A DNA stretch of 64,000 nt from Annona cherimola (lineage: Eukaryota > Streptophyta > Magnoliopsida > Magnoliales > Annonaceae): positions 34,803,676-34,867,675 of the forward strand of contig CM059977.1 of the NCBI GenBank assembly GCA_030490835.1. Reading direction: 5' to 3'. The position numbers and the translations under genes are program-made. Position 1 is the first letter of the stretch; each line of letters begins with the position of its first letter. The notes beneath the pieces were generated by a model. It had not been told where the DNA came from. It was given only the letters and a program-made list of their open reading frames with translations, and searched no databases. Positions 35,225 to 46,965 of this stretch are shown in pieces.

Positions 35225-35690
35225 ATGAATTGTTGTAAATATGCATATAAGGTTTGACCGATATTACATCTATATCCTTAACCATACCAAAATTACAAAT
35301 ACGTGCACAAGGTTTTCATGAAATTGCAAGTATGATGGGCGCAGTTAAAATTTGCTGTAAAATGACGATAATATTCTTTAAGCTAAGTGATACACTTACA
35401 TTTTTTTAAAAATATTATAAGAATATTTGCAAAAAAAAATTTAAAATTCTAATATATGAAAAAATACATAAAATAATGAAATAGCAAACATGTCTAATAT
35501 TTTAAAATTACAAGTTTATCGCTTGGGTTAAAGGGTATTATCGTCATTTTACAAAAAAGTCTAACGATATCCTAATGAAAGAGACACTTATAATTTCATA
35601 CAAATCTTATGGGCATATTTGTAATTTTGACAAATTTAAAAATATAAATGCAATATTGGACAAACTTTATATGTATATTTGCAAAAATTC
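35225..35690. mobile_element. Foldback MITE, family Z
   Basis: Left words TAAATATGCATATAAGG, CCAAAATTACAAATACG and TGTAAAATGACGATAATA recur as reverse complements in reverse order on the right (TATTATCGTCATTTTACA, CATATTTGTAATTTTGAC, CTTTATATGTATATTTG). Pairing covers almost the full element, so a single strand would fold into one long hairpin. Non-coding. Confidence 0.65.
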
Positions 35691-36136
35691 TAAATTTTTT
35701 TTATTACTTTTAAATATTGTTTAATATTTAAAACATTGAAAATCAGAAAAATCTCAATGTTCAAACGCTTCCAACACTTGAAGATTGGAATTCTTTTATT
35801 TTCAATATTTAAAAAGAAATTACACATTATTTAAAAGTAATAAAAGTTTATATCTAAGATATATATACTTAGGCCCACACGTTAGGACAACAAATTCAGA
35901 AAAAAATGATTCATATAAACATTTGCATTGAAGCTCCATGTACACGTTTCTATTGGGATCTCTCTTATATTTTTATCAATATATTTTAATTATTTTCATA
36001 TAATTATCGTATTTATTTTCATTTTACTTTATCATATAACATCATCACATGCTTCATTAAATTAGAAGTAGATGACTTTATTCAATCCATTGTACACATT
36101 TTCCTATTAACGAGAGTTTTTTGAGGAATATTTCAA

Positions 36137-36858
36137 GGTAATTTGCTGATATATCTACTTTGTTTGATATTAATTACTGATATACTCACGTTGTTTCACG
36201 AATTGCATATTACTGCTACAGAGTTTCACAAAATTGCTTGTATACTCTTGTTAATAGTTGTTAAATAAAAAAATTAATTTTCTGATATACCCATTAAGTT
36301 TGACACTAATTTTTGATATACCCGCATTGTTTCACAAATTGCATATTACCCCAATAAAATTTCACTAAAATTACTTGCGTACCCATGACAACCGTTTGTC
36401 GCCAAATGTGCATTAATTAGATAATGACAAAAATAATCTTATTTAAAGCTATATTAGAATCTCACAGTTTATATAACATCCATTGTGTAGGTGGAAAGAG
36501 GTTATAAAATACTCGTGTTAATTGCTAACATGCTATCTCTTTTCATCTGCACAGTTGGGTAATTTTGGTCATTATCCAAAATTTTAATGCACGTTTGGCA
36601 ACAAAAAACTGTCGTAATTTTGCTGAAACTTTATGAGTGTAATATGCAAATCATGAAATAATGGGAGTATATCAGTAATTAACACTAATCTTAATAGGTA
36701 TATTAGCAAATTATATTTTTATTTAACAGTCATTAAATTTCAGTCATGTTAACAGGGATACGCAAGCAATTTTTGTGAAACTTTATGGACAATTCGTGAA
36801 ATAATGTGAGTATATTGGCAATTAGTATCAATCTAAATGAGTATATGAGCAATTACCC
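36137..36858. mobile_element. Nested foldback MITEs, family Y
   Basis: Outer arms: GGTAATTTGCTGATATATC at the left and GTATATGAGCAATTACC at the right. Inner arms: TTTCTGATATACCCATTAAG near 36277 and GGTATATTAGCAAATTA near 36700. Each pair is an inverted repeat, and the words GTTTCACAAATTGCATATTAC occur in both left arms. The simplest reading is one copy inserted into another of the same family. The same family is at 14966-15393. Confidence 0.6.
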
Positions 36859-36879
36859 AAATTTTAAAGTGCTAAAAAA

Positions 36880-37222
36880 GTAATATGCCGAGTGATACAA
36901 TTACATGGCCACTAGGCGGGGTAATAAAATCTGTTCAAAAGCCCTTAATTTTTTTTTTTTTTTTATTGCATTTCATGGACCCATGTGCTCTTGGACGACT
37001 CTCACAAACCCACGATATAATACCACCCGGCAATGCTCTAGTTGACTGGTTCACTCAGAAGCACTTAAATTAACATCGTTGAAGTAGTCACTGCTCGATT
37101 CCCACGCACCTTATCTGGGTGTTCGCAGAGTAATGTCGGTAGGATATTCAAAATTTAAATGTTGGATAGAGATAATATCTTCATTACTCCATCCCTAAAG
37201 TAAATTTCTATCATGTATTTAG
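36880..37222. other. Intergenic DNA, no feature seen
   Basis: Includes a T-tract at about 36948-36964 and ordinary AT-rich sequence. No supported feature. Confidence 0.35.
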
Positions 37223-37236
37223 TCATCTATGGTGGG

Positions 37237-37494
37237 CCATGGCACGGTGGTGCAAGCGTTTGCCCCTCAAGTTGGGCATGCTTGGTTCCAAAGGTGGCAG
37301 CAGCAAAATGAGCTTTAGTTGTGGCATCTCTCTCCAATTGTGGGATTAGGAAGATTTGATAAAAATGGTTAGATGTATGCAGAATATTGTAAGGGAAAAT
37401 TGATAAAAAAAAATTAAATAAAATTGGTAGAATGTGTTAAGAGCCCGATTGTAAGACAAATGTTTGATATGATTATAATATAAATAAAAAAAAT
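37237..37494 (+). mobile_element. SINE with target-site duplication
   Basis: The body starts CCATGGCACGGTGGTGCAAG. TGGCACGGTGG (37240-37250) fits an A box, and GGTTCCAAAGG (37284-37294) sits where a B box belongs but with changes. The 258-bp body ends in an A-rich tail (TAAATAAAAAAAAT). It is flanked by a perfect 14-bp direct repeat, TCATCTATGGTGGG, at 37223-37236 and 37495-37508. Body length, boxes, tail and duplication together make a SINE call reasonable. The family was not identified. Confidence 0.75.
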
Positions 37495-37509
37495 TCATCT
37501 ATGGTGGGT

Positions 37510-38585
37510 GACCGGATTAAAATAAAATACCACCGTTTAAATATGTTCACACGCGCAAGAGGATTCACCAGTCACCACACAAACCTACCACCAAAGTCAA
37601 AATCCTTTTATGGCTTCTACTTGCGGTCGTTTTCAATTATAAGATCATGCCTAGATATCAACATATGTGACGCCAAGATAGTGTCTTGTCACTGTTAATC
37701 TGGGCCCTACCGTCATTATCTAGGCACCCAAAAAAACGTTGAACCGTCGTTATCTTGGCACCCAAAAAAAAAAAAAAAAAAACGTTGTCCTTTCACTGCC
37801 AATTTTACTACTAACTAACAAATATGGTGAATCAAGCCAAGTTATTCCATTTCAAGGAAATTCTCACCATCAGGCACTACGATCTCTATAAAGTAATTGT
37901 GGAATTTGATGTAAGGACATTTAGTGGCGAAGTCACATGTAGTTGATTAACTTTTAAAAAAATTTCTTACAAAAATTCATTTTTACGCGGTAGCATCTCC
38001 TCAAATAATAGTATGACCCTTCATGTTAATTTGTACATGTTACGGTTGTAATTTCGGTTAGCTAGATCCGGTTCGGTGTTGATCCCATTCTCAAAAACTC
38101 ATACTCTATCTTATTTTTAGAGGGTTAGGTCGGTTTCTGTTTTAGTTGCAAAGTACTTCTTTAAAATATTCTTTATATTTAAAAACTATATTTTCATTAC
38201 AAATCTTACTTAACAACTTAAAATCAACATGATGATCATATAATTTTTTTTAAATATATTTATTAAATTTATTAAATAATTGATAAATTAAACAAGTTCT
38301 TATACACTTAAATAATGTAGTTATGTCTTTCATTATAAAGATAATTTGTAAAATTTATATTAAAGATATGTTAATAATTAGAATCAGCTCTAGGTGTGAG
38401 GACCTTAGAACTTACCTGTACCTAATTGAACCAGGTATTTTTTTTTTAAAATTTACTTTGCTTCATGGGTATAAAAATATAAACCTACTCTACCTATTTC
38501 TAAATACCGAATTGGTTAACCCATGGATATCCTAATGAAGTTGCACTCTAATTCATACAGTCCCTTCTACCGAGGACATTTATAA
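37510..38585. other. Intergenic DNA, no gene seen
   Basis: Contains a near-repeat of AACGTTG and TTATCTNGGCACCCAAAAAAA around 37715-37785, including an A-tract at 37765-37782, and AT-rich sequence with no recognised element. Confidence 0.4.
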
Positions 38586-38589
38586 ATGA

Positions 38590-39000
38590 TAATATAAATT
38601 TCACTTCTAACCATAAATTTTACCAATAATTTTACTTATATCTATGAATTTTTAAAAATTCTGAACATACTCATGTATTTTGCTTAAAATTCTATTCATA
38701 GCATTACTCTATGTGAATTATGAATTTTCCCATATAATAATTATAATTCAAAGCAAAAAATTTATATTCAAATAAATTTTTAATACTTTTACAGCTATAA
38801 ATCACTAAAAAATCATATATCATTTAAATATGAATTTTTATTTATAAATTCATAATTAGATTTCCGGCATGTTTGCTATTTCACATACGAGTGTCGTTAT
38901 AAATGAAATTTTGTGCAAAATATATAGACATATTTGAAATTTTTAAAAATTCATAAGCATAAATGAAATATAGGGTAAAATTTATCGGTATATATGTAAT
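38590..39000. mobile_element. Foldback MITE
   Basis: The left arm contains CTATGAATTTTTAAAAATTC and TAAATTTTACC. The right arm has GAAATTTTTAAAAATTCATA and GGTAAAATTTA in reverse order and orientation. The arms are about 110 bp each with a non-coding AT-rich centre. Confidence 0.55.
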
Positions 39001-39007
39001 TTGCCCT

Positions 39008-39082
39008 GTCATACTGAGACCATATTTTCACCCAGCTATCTTACTATCATATTGAGACCCTATTTCACCCAGCTATCTTACT
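39008..39082. repeat. Tandem duplication of about 36 bp
   Basis: The phrases CATACTGAGACCATATTT and CACCCAGCTATCTTAC occur twice in direct succession with small changes. Confidence 0.7.
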
Positions 39083-39548
39083 TTCTAATCATTACCTCTG
39101 TTTAACTTTTCACATCCTTTCGTATCATTACCTAATCTTTTTTAATTTTATTCTTTTACTCTTAACTATTAACACTTTTCTATCGTCTCAGTTTCTAACT
39201 TTCGAAAAAAATTTACCGAAGATTTTAAAATCTTTTTTATACAATCTAAAGGAGTAAGAAAATTACTCAGCCAAATTGAGATCTATCATGACTAATTAAG
39301 ATCGGGTCACATACTTCAAAAAAATGTAAAAATAAAAAAAATTTACTGACCACTCATAGATTGATGGATTTAATAGTGATCTTATAGAATTTAGCCTTTA
39401 TATATTTTTAGTTTTACTTGAATTCTAAGCCTAACCCTATTTATAAATTTTCTTCATTTGGGTTCTTTTAGCACAACTTCTAAAAATCAAGCCTAACACT
39501 AATTTTTACAATGTTCTATTTCAACCGTTTCTAAGTTGTATACTCCCC

Positions 39549-39785
39549 AGTGGTGTTAATAGTCTTGGTTAACCTGTTAACCCGTTTGTCCAATCTGTTC
39601 ATAAACGAGTTCGGGTTAATATTTTTTAATAAATGGGTTATGATTCACCAACCCATTCAACTATTTAATTAAATAAAAAGATTAGAGTTAAGATTTTATA
39701 ACTTGTCAACCCATTTAGTAACTCATTTAATCCATATAACCTATTCAACCTGTTCAACCCATTTAACTTGTGTAGTCCATTAAAG

Positions 39786-39821
<36 letters not shown>

Positions 39822-40155
39822 TTGGTTATTTTCTTCCGCTAAGTCTTCCTCCAGCTACCTAATTTTCATTTTTTTTACTGTTGCTCTAATTTTATTTTCC
39901 CATTATTGTCCTATTTTCATTTCTCCTTTACAAAAAACACATTCTTATCTCTTTCTACGAGATCATCGTCTGCCAAAGTCTAAACCTTTAGGTTATTTTC
40001 CATATAACCCATTAATAACCCGCCAACCCGTTTATTAAATGGGTTATGATTGAGGTTTTTTAAATGGGTTAATAAACGGATTAGAGTTCAGATATTTAAA
40101 TGGGTTAGGAGTAGGATTATGTTCCAATCCATCCAACCCAATCCGTTAACACCCT
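39549..40155. mobile_element. hAT-like MITE
   Basis: The left end is AGTGGTGTTAATAG.CTTGG and the right end CCAACCCAATCCGTTAACAC, imperfect inverted repeats of a GGTGTTAACGGATTGG type. Internal words AACCCATT and AAATGGGTTA are scattered in both orientations. A TA run lies at about 39790-39817. A target duplication is not clear, so the ends are approximate. The same end type frames 42630-45130. Confidence 0.5.
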
Positions 40156-40810
40156 TAACCTTCCCTACCCTCTTACCAAACCTTTCAGGTACTCTAAAAT
40201 AGGACTGATGGGTTCTTATTTTCCCACCAGTAGGGCAAAGTAGGTTCCAAATAAAAAGAAATATCCCGTGTAATTAGGGTAGGATAAGTTTAAGGTTTGT
40301 GTACCCGAAACTGTTCTAAATTACTAATATATATTCAATATCTCTTTTATAAAATATATTATATCTTTGAAGATATAAAATATATCTTTTAAAATATAGA
40401 AACTTATTTAGTATATCTATTATTTAGTATATTTAATAAATGCATTTTAAAACTTTATATTATCATATTGATTATAAATTGAGTGAAAATTATACTAGGA
40501 TTATGATTTTCAAATATGATACAAAGACTAATGTAAAAAACTAATTTGGATCTCTAAATGAAATTGAATCGACTTTAAAAAATAGAGTATAGTAGGTCTA
40601 GAACCAACCCAACCTAAAATAGTGTAAAATAGAAATTTTTGAAAATAGAATAAGGATAGAGTTGACCACGAACCGAACATATCTATCCTAACTTGCACCC
40701 TATGGAACCATGGTGGGCAAGGGTGAAATTTGGCACCCACTAAACCAACCTACCTACTTTTGGTAGGTTTAAAAAATTATCCATATAGTAAGTTAGGGTA
40801 AAAAAAGGCT

Positions 40811-42290
40811 TTTCCCAAATATACCCATTACGTTTGACTATAATCCTAAATATACCCATTACGTTCTAAAAATTTCAGATATACCCACTACGTTTGCATA
40901 AAATTCTAGATATGCCCACTTTGTGACAGATGTGAGAAAACGACAATAGAAAATGTGTAAAATTACTAAAATGCCTATGACCAAAAGCTAAACCAAGAGG
41001 GACATTCTACTTAAAAATTATCATCTTCCACAACTCTGCCTTGTCCGACATAGCTACCCTAAACCTAAACCTCGTAACCACCACCGCCGCCACTGCCAAA
41101 CCCTCTTCCAGTCATCTCACTCACATGGATATATTTATAATTTTTGGAGAAATTGCTCAATGGGTCCTATTCTTTTAGCATGGCCAACGAAGAAAGATGG
41201 AGAGGAAGGCACTTGGAATGAGAGGATCTCAATATGATTAAAGTATTTTTCAATCGATTCTTTAGATCTCTCTCTCTCTCTCTCCCTCTCTTTCTCCCCC
41301 CAAAATCATTTGTCAGCATATGACCAGGAATTTTCAATCTCTCTCTCAACGGGAAATTTCGTGTCGTTCTTACAGAGCATGGGGTATGAAATGGAATCAA
41401 GCCAGGCAGAAATTGGCATCGACAATAGCGCCAACGCCATGAGGCCCATGACACGTCCGACCCATACTTCTGCTGCCTCCCTTGCTTCTTCCTCTCCCCC
41501 ATCGGCAAGCTCACCCACGTCAACATTGTCGTCGCCGTTGCCGACAAACTGAGTCTAGAGTCTTCCCACTTCACAGACATATGGAAGCTTCCAAATGCTT
41601 CCCTTGACATTCCAGGACCTATCCTTTCTCCCGCTTCCATTCATAGACTTTCCTAAATCCCCTGTAAATCAACCCACCCAACTAAACAAAAATCTTTTAA
41701 ATCCTTAGCTTCTCAAAGCTCTATCGAAAGCAGCAGCTGCAACTTTCATGTTCTTCTCAAGATTTTCACCTTCTCTTTCTTGCATGATCGGACGCGAGGC
41801 TTCTCCACCTTTCAGGGCATTGTCTTCTTCCGATTTTTCTTTCCATTGTTGTCTGTAAAACTTGGTTCCTAGCCCTCCCTTAAGATCGCTGCAGCTGACA
41901 GATCATTGGTGATAGCAAGGCTCGCTATTCTTCTTGGGAAGGCTAGGCCAGAGGCGAGAGAGAGCAAAATGGGAAAAAATGCAAAAAAAGATGGATGCGT
42001 TAGTGGGATCGGTGACAACAACCATAGCTTAAGGGGATGATGGAGCACCGTACATTATTATTCAGTGTTCCGAAGGTGCATCTCTATTTATATACTAGGG
42101 GTATTTTAGGCGTTTAAAAAAATTAAACTTGGAATGCATCAGACGGTCCGTAAGTTAACTGACGGACATTGACAGAGTGGGTATATCTGGCGTTTTATGC
42201 AAAAGTAATGCGTACATGTGAAATTTTTTAAATGTAATGGGTATATTTGGGATTTGCGTCAAACGTAGTGGGTATATTTAGGAAAAATCC
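40811..42290. mobile_element. Foldback element of family X with about 1.1 kb of non-repeat cargo
   Basis: The left arm (about 40811-40990) contains CAAATATACCCATTACGTTT and GATATACCCACTACGTTTGC. The right arm (about 42110-42290) contains AATGGGTATATTTGGGAT and AAACGTAGTGGGTATATTTA, reverse complements in reverse order. Arms of about 180 bp flank 41000-42100, which is less AT-rich than its surroundings and carries open frames on both strands (41167-41640 minus, 41306-41518 minus, 41310-41552 plus). This layout fits a Pack-MULE or foldback element that captured host DNA. The cargo product is not recognised. Confidence 0.65.
41000..42100 (-). pseudogene. Possible captured host-gene fragment, unidentified
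   Basis: Between the foldback arms the base composition rises and CT-rich, CCACCGCCGCC and leader-like sequence appears, as in a 5' gene region. The minus frame at 41306-41518 has a hydrophobic stretch (VMGLMALALLSMPISAW) after an acidic one. The longer minus frame 41167-41640 shows no domain. I cannot say which strand, if any, was coding. Confidence 0.3.
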
Positions 42291-43162
42291 TAAAAATTAT
42301 AAAAGAGTAGGTTTAACGCACCCGAATCATGTAAGTAGGTACTATGCCATAAAAGTATGATTTTCTAAATGGATTATCTTTCATATGACTTACATTTGTA
42401 ATCATACAACTCGAATCTAATTTTTAATGTTTATCTTTTTCCCTCTTAGATTTCTTTACAACATCTATTTTTTTATTTATGGCAGAAAAATGTTAATTAT
42501 TTAAGATTAAATATGATAGGTTGGAGGGAACTATTTGAAACCAACACAAAACTGATCAAACATTACCTAGGTTGGGTAGAGGCAATTAAGACCTAGACCA
42601 ATCACTAGGCAGCATAGGATAAAATTAGGAGTTTTAATGGATTAAGTTAACTCATGAACTCACTTGTGCAACCAATTTATAAATAGATTAGGATTAATTT
42701 CTTAATAAATGGGTATGATTCATGAACTCATTTCCCAATAAATGGTAATTGATTGTATGTTTATAACCTATGAACCTAGTTAATATCCCACTCAACCAAT
42801 CTAACTTGTGAAATTGACAAATAATAGTAAAGATGGAAAGAACATGCTTAGTTGTTTTATCGTAAATCTTATTATATGGATGCATGATTTAAATTTTAGT
42901 TATATTTTTGCAAAATTTTACTTCTAATATTTTTATTAAATCTAAAACTACAAAAACTGTTATTATTAGATGTTCATTGTTCATTATTGAGATTTGAGCC
43001 AGCTACATCCTACTCGTTTTACACTTCTGCTAGCATATTTTTAAGCTATCAACATGTATGTTCGTATGGGTATATCTTAGGTTGTTTTATAATTACTTGC
43101 ATTTCTACTTGTTTTGCACTTTATGCTTATGAGGTCTATTGAAAATATTAGTCCTAATTGGG

Positions 43163-44920
43163 TAGGGGTGTAAATCGGGTCGGGTTGGGACAAATACAAC
43201 CCTAACCCACCTTGTAAAATTCCAACCCAATCCTACTTTCAACCTTACTTTTCACACCTCAACCCAACCCTATTTCAACCCACCTCAAATCGGTTCAGTT
43301 CGGGTTAGAAATCGGGCTAATAGATTACACATATTATCAATGCTAGTTAAGCTTTTGTTCACCCAAATTTCTAAAATAACAAAAACAATGATAATTATAA
43401 AAACAATAAGTACTAATAAAAGTTCTACGTACCTCAAAAGTGGAGGATAAGTTTAGTAATTGATTCATTCTTTTGCTTTTGTATTCTTTGAGCAATCGAT
43501 GTCCTCTGCAAGTAAAGAAGTGAAAGCCAAGTAAAAGTATTGTAGTAAATTATGCAAAATGAAAAAATGAATATCGTAGTCTTACTTACCTTCTTAGTTG
43601 ACTTCTAAGCAAAGCAGAAAAGCTACAAACATCTCAAATTTCCAATTGACCTGTTCGGAATTTTCAAATCACCAACGCAAGCAAACATCTAAACAACCTA
43701 TTTACAATGCAATATAACCAAATAATCTAAGCACAATTTCACAACTAATTAACTAAATATATTTCCAAACCAAATAAATTCAAACAATATTTCGCAACCA
43801 AATAGTCAAACATATTTCCAAACTCCACATAATTATATTTAAATATCCAAACAATATGAATGAAATACACTCTCATAAATCTGATCTTCCTCTGTCCTAG
43901 CCGCGTTTCAAGCTTTCAGCAAGTATTGGAAAATTAAAACAAAAATCTTAGAAAGGCAGTAAAAGAAAAAGAAACCGCATCATTTACAGCCTGCAAAACA
44001 TGTTCTTTACAACTTCTTTTCTGCAATGTTTGTCATAACATGACGAAAATCAATCATTACACATCTGTAATCCTGCTTTTGAGGAAACTCTGAGAAAAGA
44101 AACAGCTACAAAACAAGAAAACTACAGCTGGAGCTAGAGCTTCTAAAATAAGTTTTCTGTTTGCCTACTCTAGAGTTTTAAAGAAGTTATGATTTTTACG
44201 CGATAAAGAGGAGATTAGAACAACCTTTCGATCAAAACCAAAAATCGAAAGCTCAATTACGTTTTCCGGCTGACTTAGCTCAAACCAGTCCCCGGCCGAT
44301 CCCGATGAAAGCATAAATTCACCCGTCTCCGGGCAAGTAATCACACTCAAACATTCGGAATCGGAGCTGGACTGACCTGAGGGCGAGACCGGATGGACGG
44401 GGATGCTACTAGTGCTATCGGTACTACTCCCGTCCCCCTGCATGTTGTTTTTCCACCTCATTCAGCGTCATCGGCCGCTGCCGAGAGAAGTTTTTGTCCA
44501 GCTGAGAAAATCCTCTGCATAGCAACGGCGGGATCAGAGCAGAAGTAAACAACTTCCCATACGATCAGTGCTTTCTTCCGCCATTTTCAGAGAAAAAGCC
44601 GCTGCCAGTTAGGTTGTAAAGAGTGGGAGAGTGGGGACGGCACAGGACGGCAGCGGCAGGAGCCTGCGGTCGTTTCGTTGGCACACGACAGTAGGGTTCG
44701 AAATTGAAATAGGGATGAAATTAGGGTCGAATCGTCCATTGGTCGAATAAGAGAACGGGGGAAAGTCGGGTCGGGTTGACCGACCCCTAACCCAGCTCAA
44801 ACCGATTCTTAAAATCGGGTCGGGTTGAACCCGATTTTCAAAAAACTCAACCAAACCATGTTATAAATCGGTCCGGGTTGATGCGGTCTCGGGTTGAACC
44901 CGACCCTATTTACACCCCTA
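43163..44920. mobile_element. Non-autonomous hAT element, 1758 bp, carrying gene-like sequence
   Basis: The left terminus TAGGGGTGTAAATCGGGTCG and right terminus CGACCCTATTTACACCCCTA are inverted repeats. Flanks TAATTGGG (43155-43162) and TAATAGGG (44921-44928) give an 8-bp target duplication with one change. Subterminal GGGTCGGGTTG/CAACCCGACC words occur repeatedly at both ends, as in hAT elements. No transposase domain was recognised. Inside, 44165-44461 (minus) is a Ser-rich open frame, and good splice-site pairs occur on the minus strand near 43511-43590. Confidence 0.8.
44165..44600 (-). pseudogene. Gene-like fragment inside the hAT element
   Basis: A minus-strand frame of 98 codons (44461 to 44165) contains a Ser/Thr-rich start (GDGSSTDSTSSIPVHPVS), then CPETGEFMLSSGS and a hydrophobic end. 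It is markedly less AT-rich than its surroundings. Just upstream on the same strand another frame starts MAEESTDRMGS (near 44585) and stops after about 16 residues. Consensus-like donor (AAG/GTAAGTAAG near 43585) and acceptor (TACTTGCAG near 43511) sites follow on the same strand. This looks like a multi-exon gene fragment, captured or belonging to the element. I do not recognise the product. Confidence 0.4.
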
Positions 44921-45129
44921 TAATAGGGACTCTAAGTCCACTTCTTCCAATATGTTTACAACTTATACAAAAAAAACCATTAACAACTTGCTAATTAAAT
45001 TGATTATAAATGAATTAATATAGAGATTTGATAAATAGGTTAATAAATAAATTAGAATCGAGATTTTATAAAGAAGTTAAGATTATGATTAGACTTGAAC
45101 ATGTCGAACTCAATCTGTTAATACTCTTA

Positions 45130-45650
45130 GATAAGATTTTTATAAATATGTATGAGTAAGATAGACTAGAATTAAACTTTATCATCCTGAGTTGCATTGC
45201 TAGAACATAACTCTTTGAAAAGCTCGAAAGAAAAAAACATAAAGTATTCTAGCCCTTACTTTACTGCAACTTTAAAATTTATTAATAAATCATATTAATA
45301 TATATTTAGAATTCTAATAAAAAATTACTAAAATAAAAAATAGTTGAAGTTAATGGAACTTAATTAATTATTTAAAATTTTAAAAGAGAATTTATATAGA
45401 TGCCTTCTTTAATCTTATTTAAAATATTTTAAAGTTTATTTTAACAAAATTCTTATATAGTGCATTTTTGTTCACATTATAAATCTTGTGTTAGACATAT
45501 TACTTATCATATATATAATTCTATGTTAAGATTTAATAAACATTCAAAGCACCTGTTTTTTTTTTTTTTTTTGAAATACCCTTAGTTAGAATCTGAACCT
45601 ATAATGTATATTAGCAACAAATCCACCAAAGACTTCATGATAAGCATGAA
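45130..45650. other. AT-rich intergenic DNA
   Basis: No gene or element recognised; includes a T-tract at about 45557-45573. Confidence 0.4.
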
Positions 45651-45655
45651 AATAT

Positions 45656-46960
45656 TGTTGGCCCCGAGTTAATGACAAAACTCAAGAGGGGAGGGGTGAA
45701 TTGGGTTCTTAAAAAATTCTTTGGTAAATTAAAACTTAACCCCTTGATGAAACGTGATATGAGATAGAATGAGTGGGTGCAAATGGAATATAAAATGCAA
45801 GCAATCAAACCAAACAAGAGACAACAATATATAGTGGTTCGGGCAACCTTCCCTACTCCACTCTTCCAAGCACACACCCTTGTGTCTTGGGTTCCACTAT
45901 TGTATTTTCAATACAATCTAGAGCACCCGCTCTCTTCTAGATTCTAGTTCTAGGGGGCATATACAATAATCACTTGTTGGTGAGACCAACTCCAACCAAC
46001 CAAGTCCAATCTATTGGTGAGACAAACTCCAATCAATCAATCAAAACCCGTTAGTGAGACAAACTCAAACCAACCCCCTGTTTTGCTTCTTTTTGAATTC
46101 GGTCTCCAACACCGATTCAAGGCAACAACACAAAACAAAATAGGAAAAAGAGAAATTACACTTTACAACGTGTATTCGATAAGCTCCGGAAGCTCCCTGT
46201 CATGTTGAGATGATAATCTTGGAAGCACACTTGGAAGTTGTAGCACTTGAAACTTCAATAGTTATTCAAATAACTTCAACACACTTGAATACTAGAAGAT
46301 GGAAGCTCAACTTGTGTTTTCCTCTTTCTTTCCTCCTTCTCTCTTCCTTCACGTTCATACATCAATGGTATATATAGAGGAAAAAAGGTTCTAGTCGTTG
46401 GAGTGGAAGTTCACGCGCATCTAGAGCTCCAACGTTCGGATTTTCGACCGTTACGAGTTGAAGTCGCAAGTGGAGTCGACTTCGGATGAGTGGAGTCGAC
46501 TTCGGATGGGTGAAGTCGACTTGGGATGCGACTTCGTCTTGTTAAAACTCACTGTCAACTCTCTGTCCAGAATTCTGTCTTTGAAGTCGCAGGTGAAGTC
46601 GACTTGGGATGAGTGAAATCGACTTCGGATTTGTGAAGTCGACTTGGGATGAGACTTCACTTTGTTGTATGTCCGAAGTTGCAGGCGAAGTCGACTTGGG
46701 TCTGGTACTTCACCCAAGTCACAAGTGAAGTCGACTTGGGTTGAGACTTCACTTTGCTGAACTTGCAATTCATGAACTTTGAACTCTTGAAACTTAAATT
46801 ATTTCACATTTTCGTTTTCATACACATAATTAGAGATAAAATATCTAAGAACACTTAGACAAATGTATTAGATCCTTTTTAATGATATTTCAATTATTTG
46901 TTAATCATCAAAATCAAATTAATCATTCTTAAAGCAAGCATATGATCAACAATCTCAACA
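45656..46960 (-). mobile_element. Solo LTR C of the element A family
   Basis: Sequence from TGTTGGCCCCGAG (45656) to AATCTCAACA (46960) aligns in part with the LTRs of elements A and B. It is flanked by a perfect AATAT duplication (45651-45655 and 46961-46965), and no internal region is present. This is the normal product of recombination between two LTRs. On the minus strand a TATATATA box (46369-46376) lies downstream of a GTCGAC repeat array (46475-46735). Confidence 0.85.
46475..46735. repeat. GTCGAC palindrome array in solo LTR C
   Basis: GTCGAC starts at 46475, 46495, 46515, 46598, 46638, 46690 and 46730. A one-base variant (ATCGAC) is at 46618. Spacings are 20, 20; 20, 20; and 40 bp within groups. 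Most copies are embedded in AAGTCGACTT or GAGTCGACTT. Confidence 0.9.
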
Positions 46961-46965
46961 AATAT

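Larger units (their letters stand above)
42632..45128. mobile_element. hAT-like MITE interrupted by a larger hAT element
   Basis: The left end AGGAGTTTTAATGGATT (about 42630) and right end AATCTGTTAATACTCTTAG (about 45110) form imperfect inverted repeats like those of the MITE at 39549. Words such as AATAAATGGGT, GATTAGGATTA and TAGGTTAATAAATAAATTAG lie in the two halves as in that family. The element at 43163-44920 splits it. Ends are approximate. Confidence 0.5.

Noticed and set aside
39785..39820. TA dinucleotide run as an origin or regulatory site
   Set aside because: Simple microsatellite within a MITE; a similar run occurs at 7690-7711.
41167..41640. 157-codon minus frame as a host gene
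   Set aside because: No domain, no partner exon, lies inside a foldback element; described only as possible cargo.
46451..46768. 105-codon minus frame in solo LTR C
   Set aside because: Same repeat-derived origin; encoded by the GTCGAC array.
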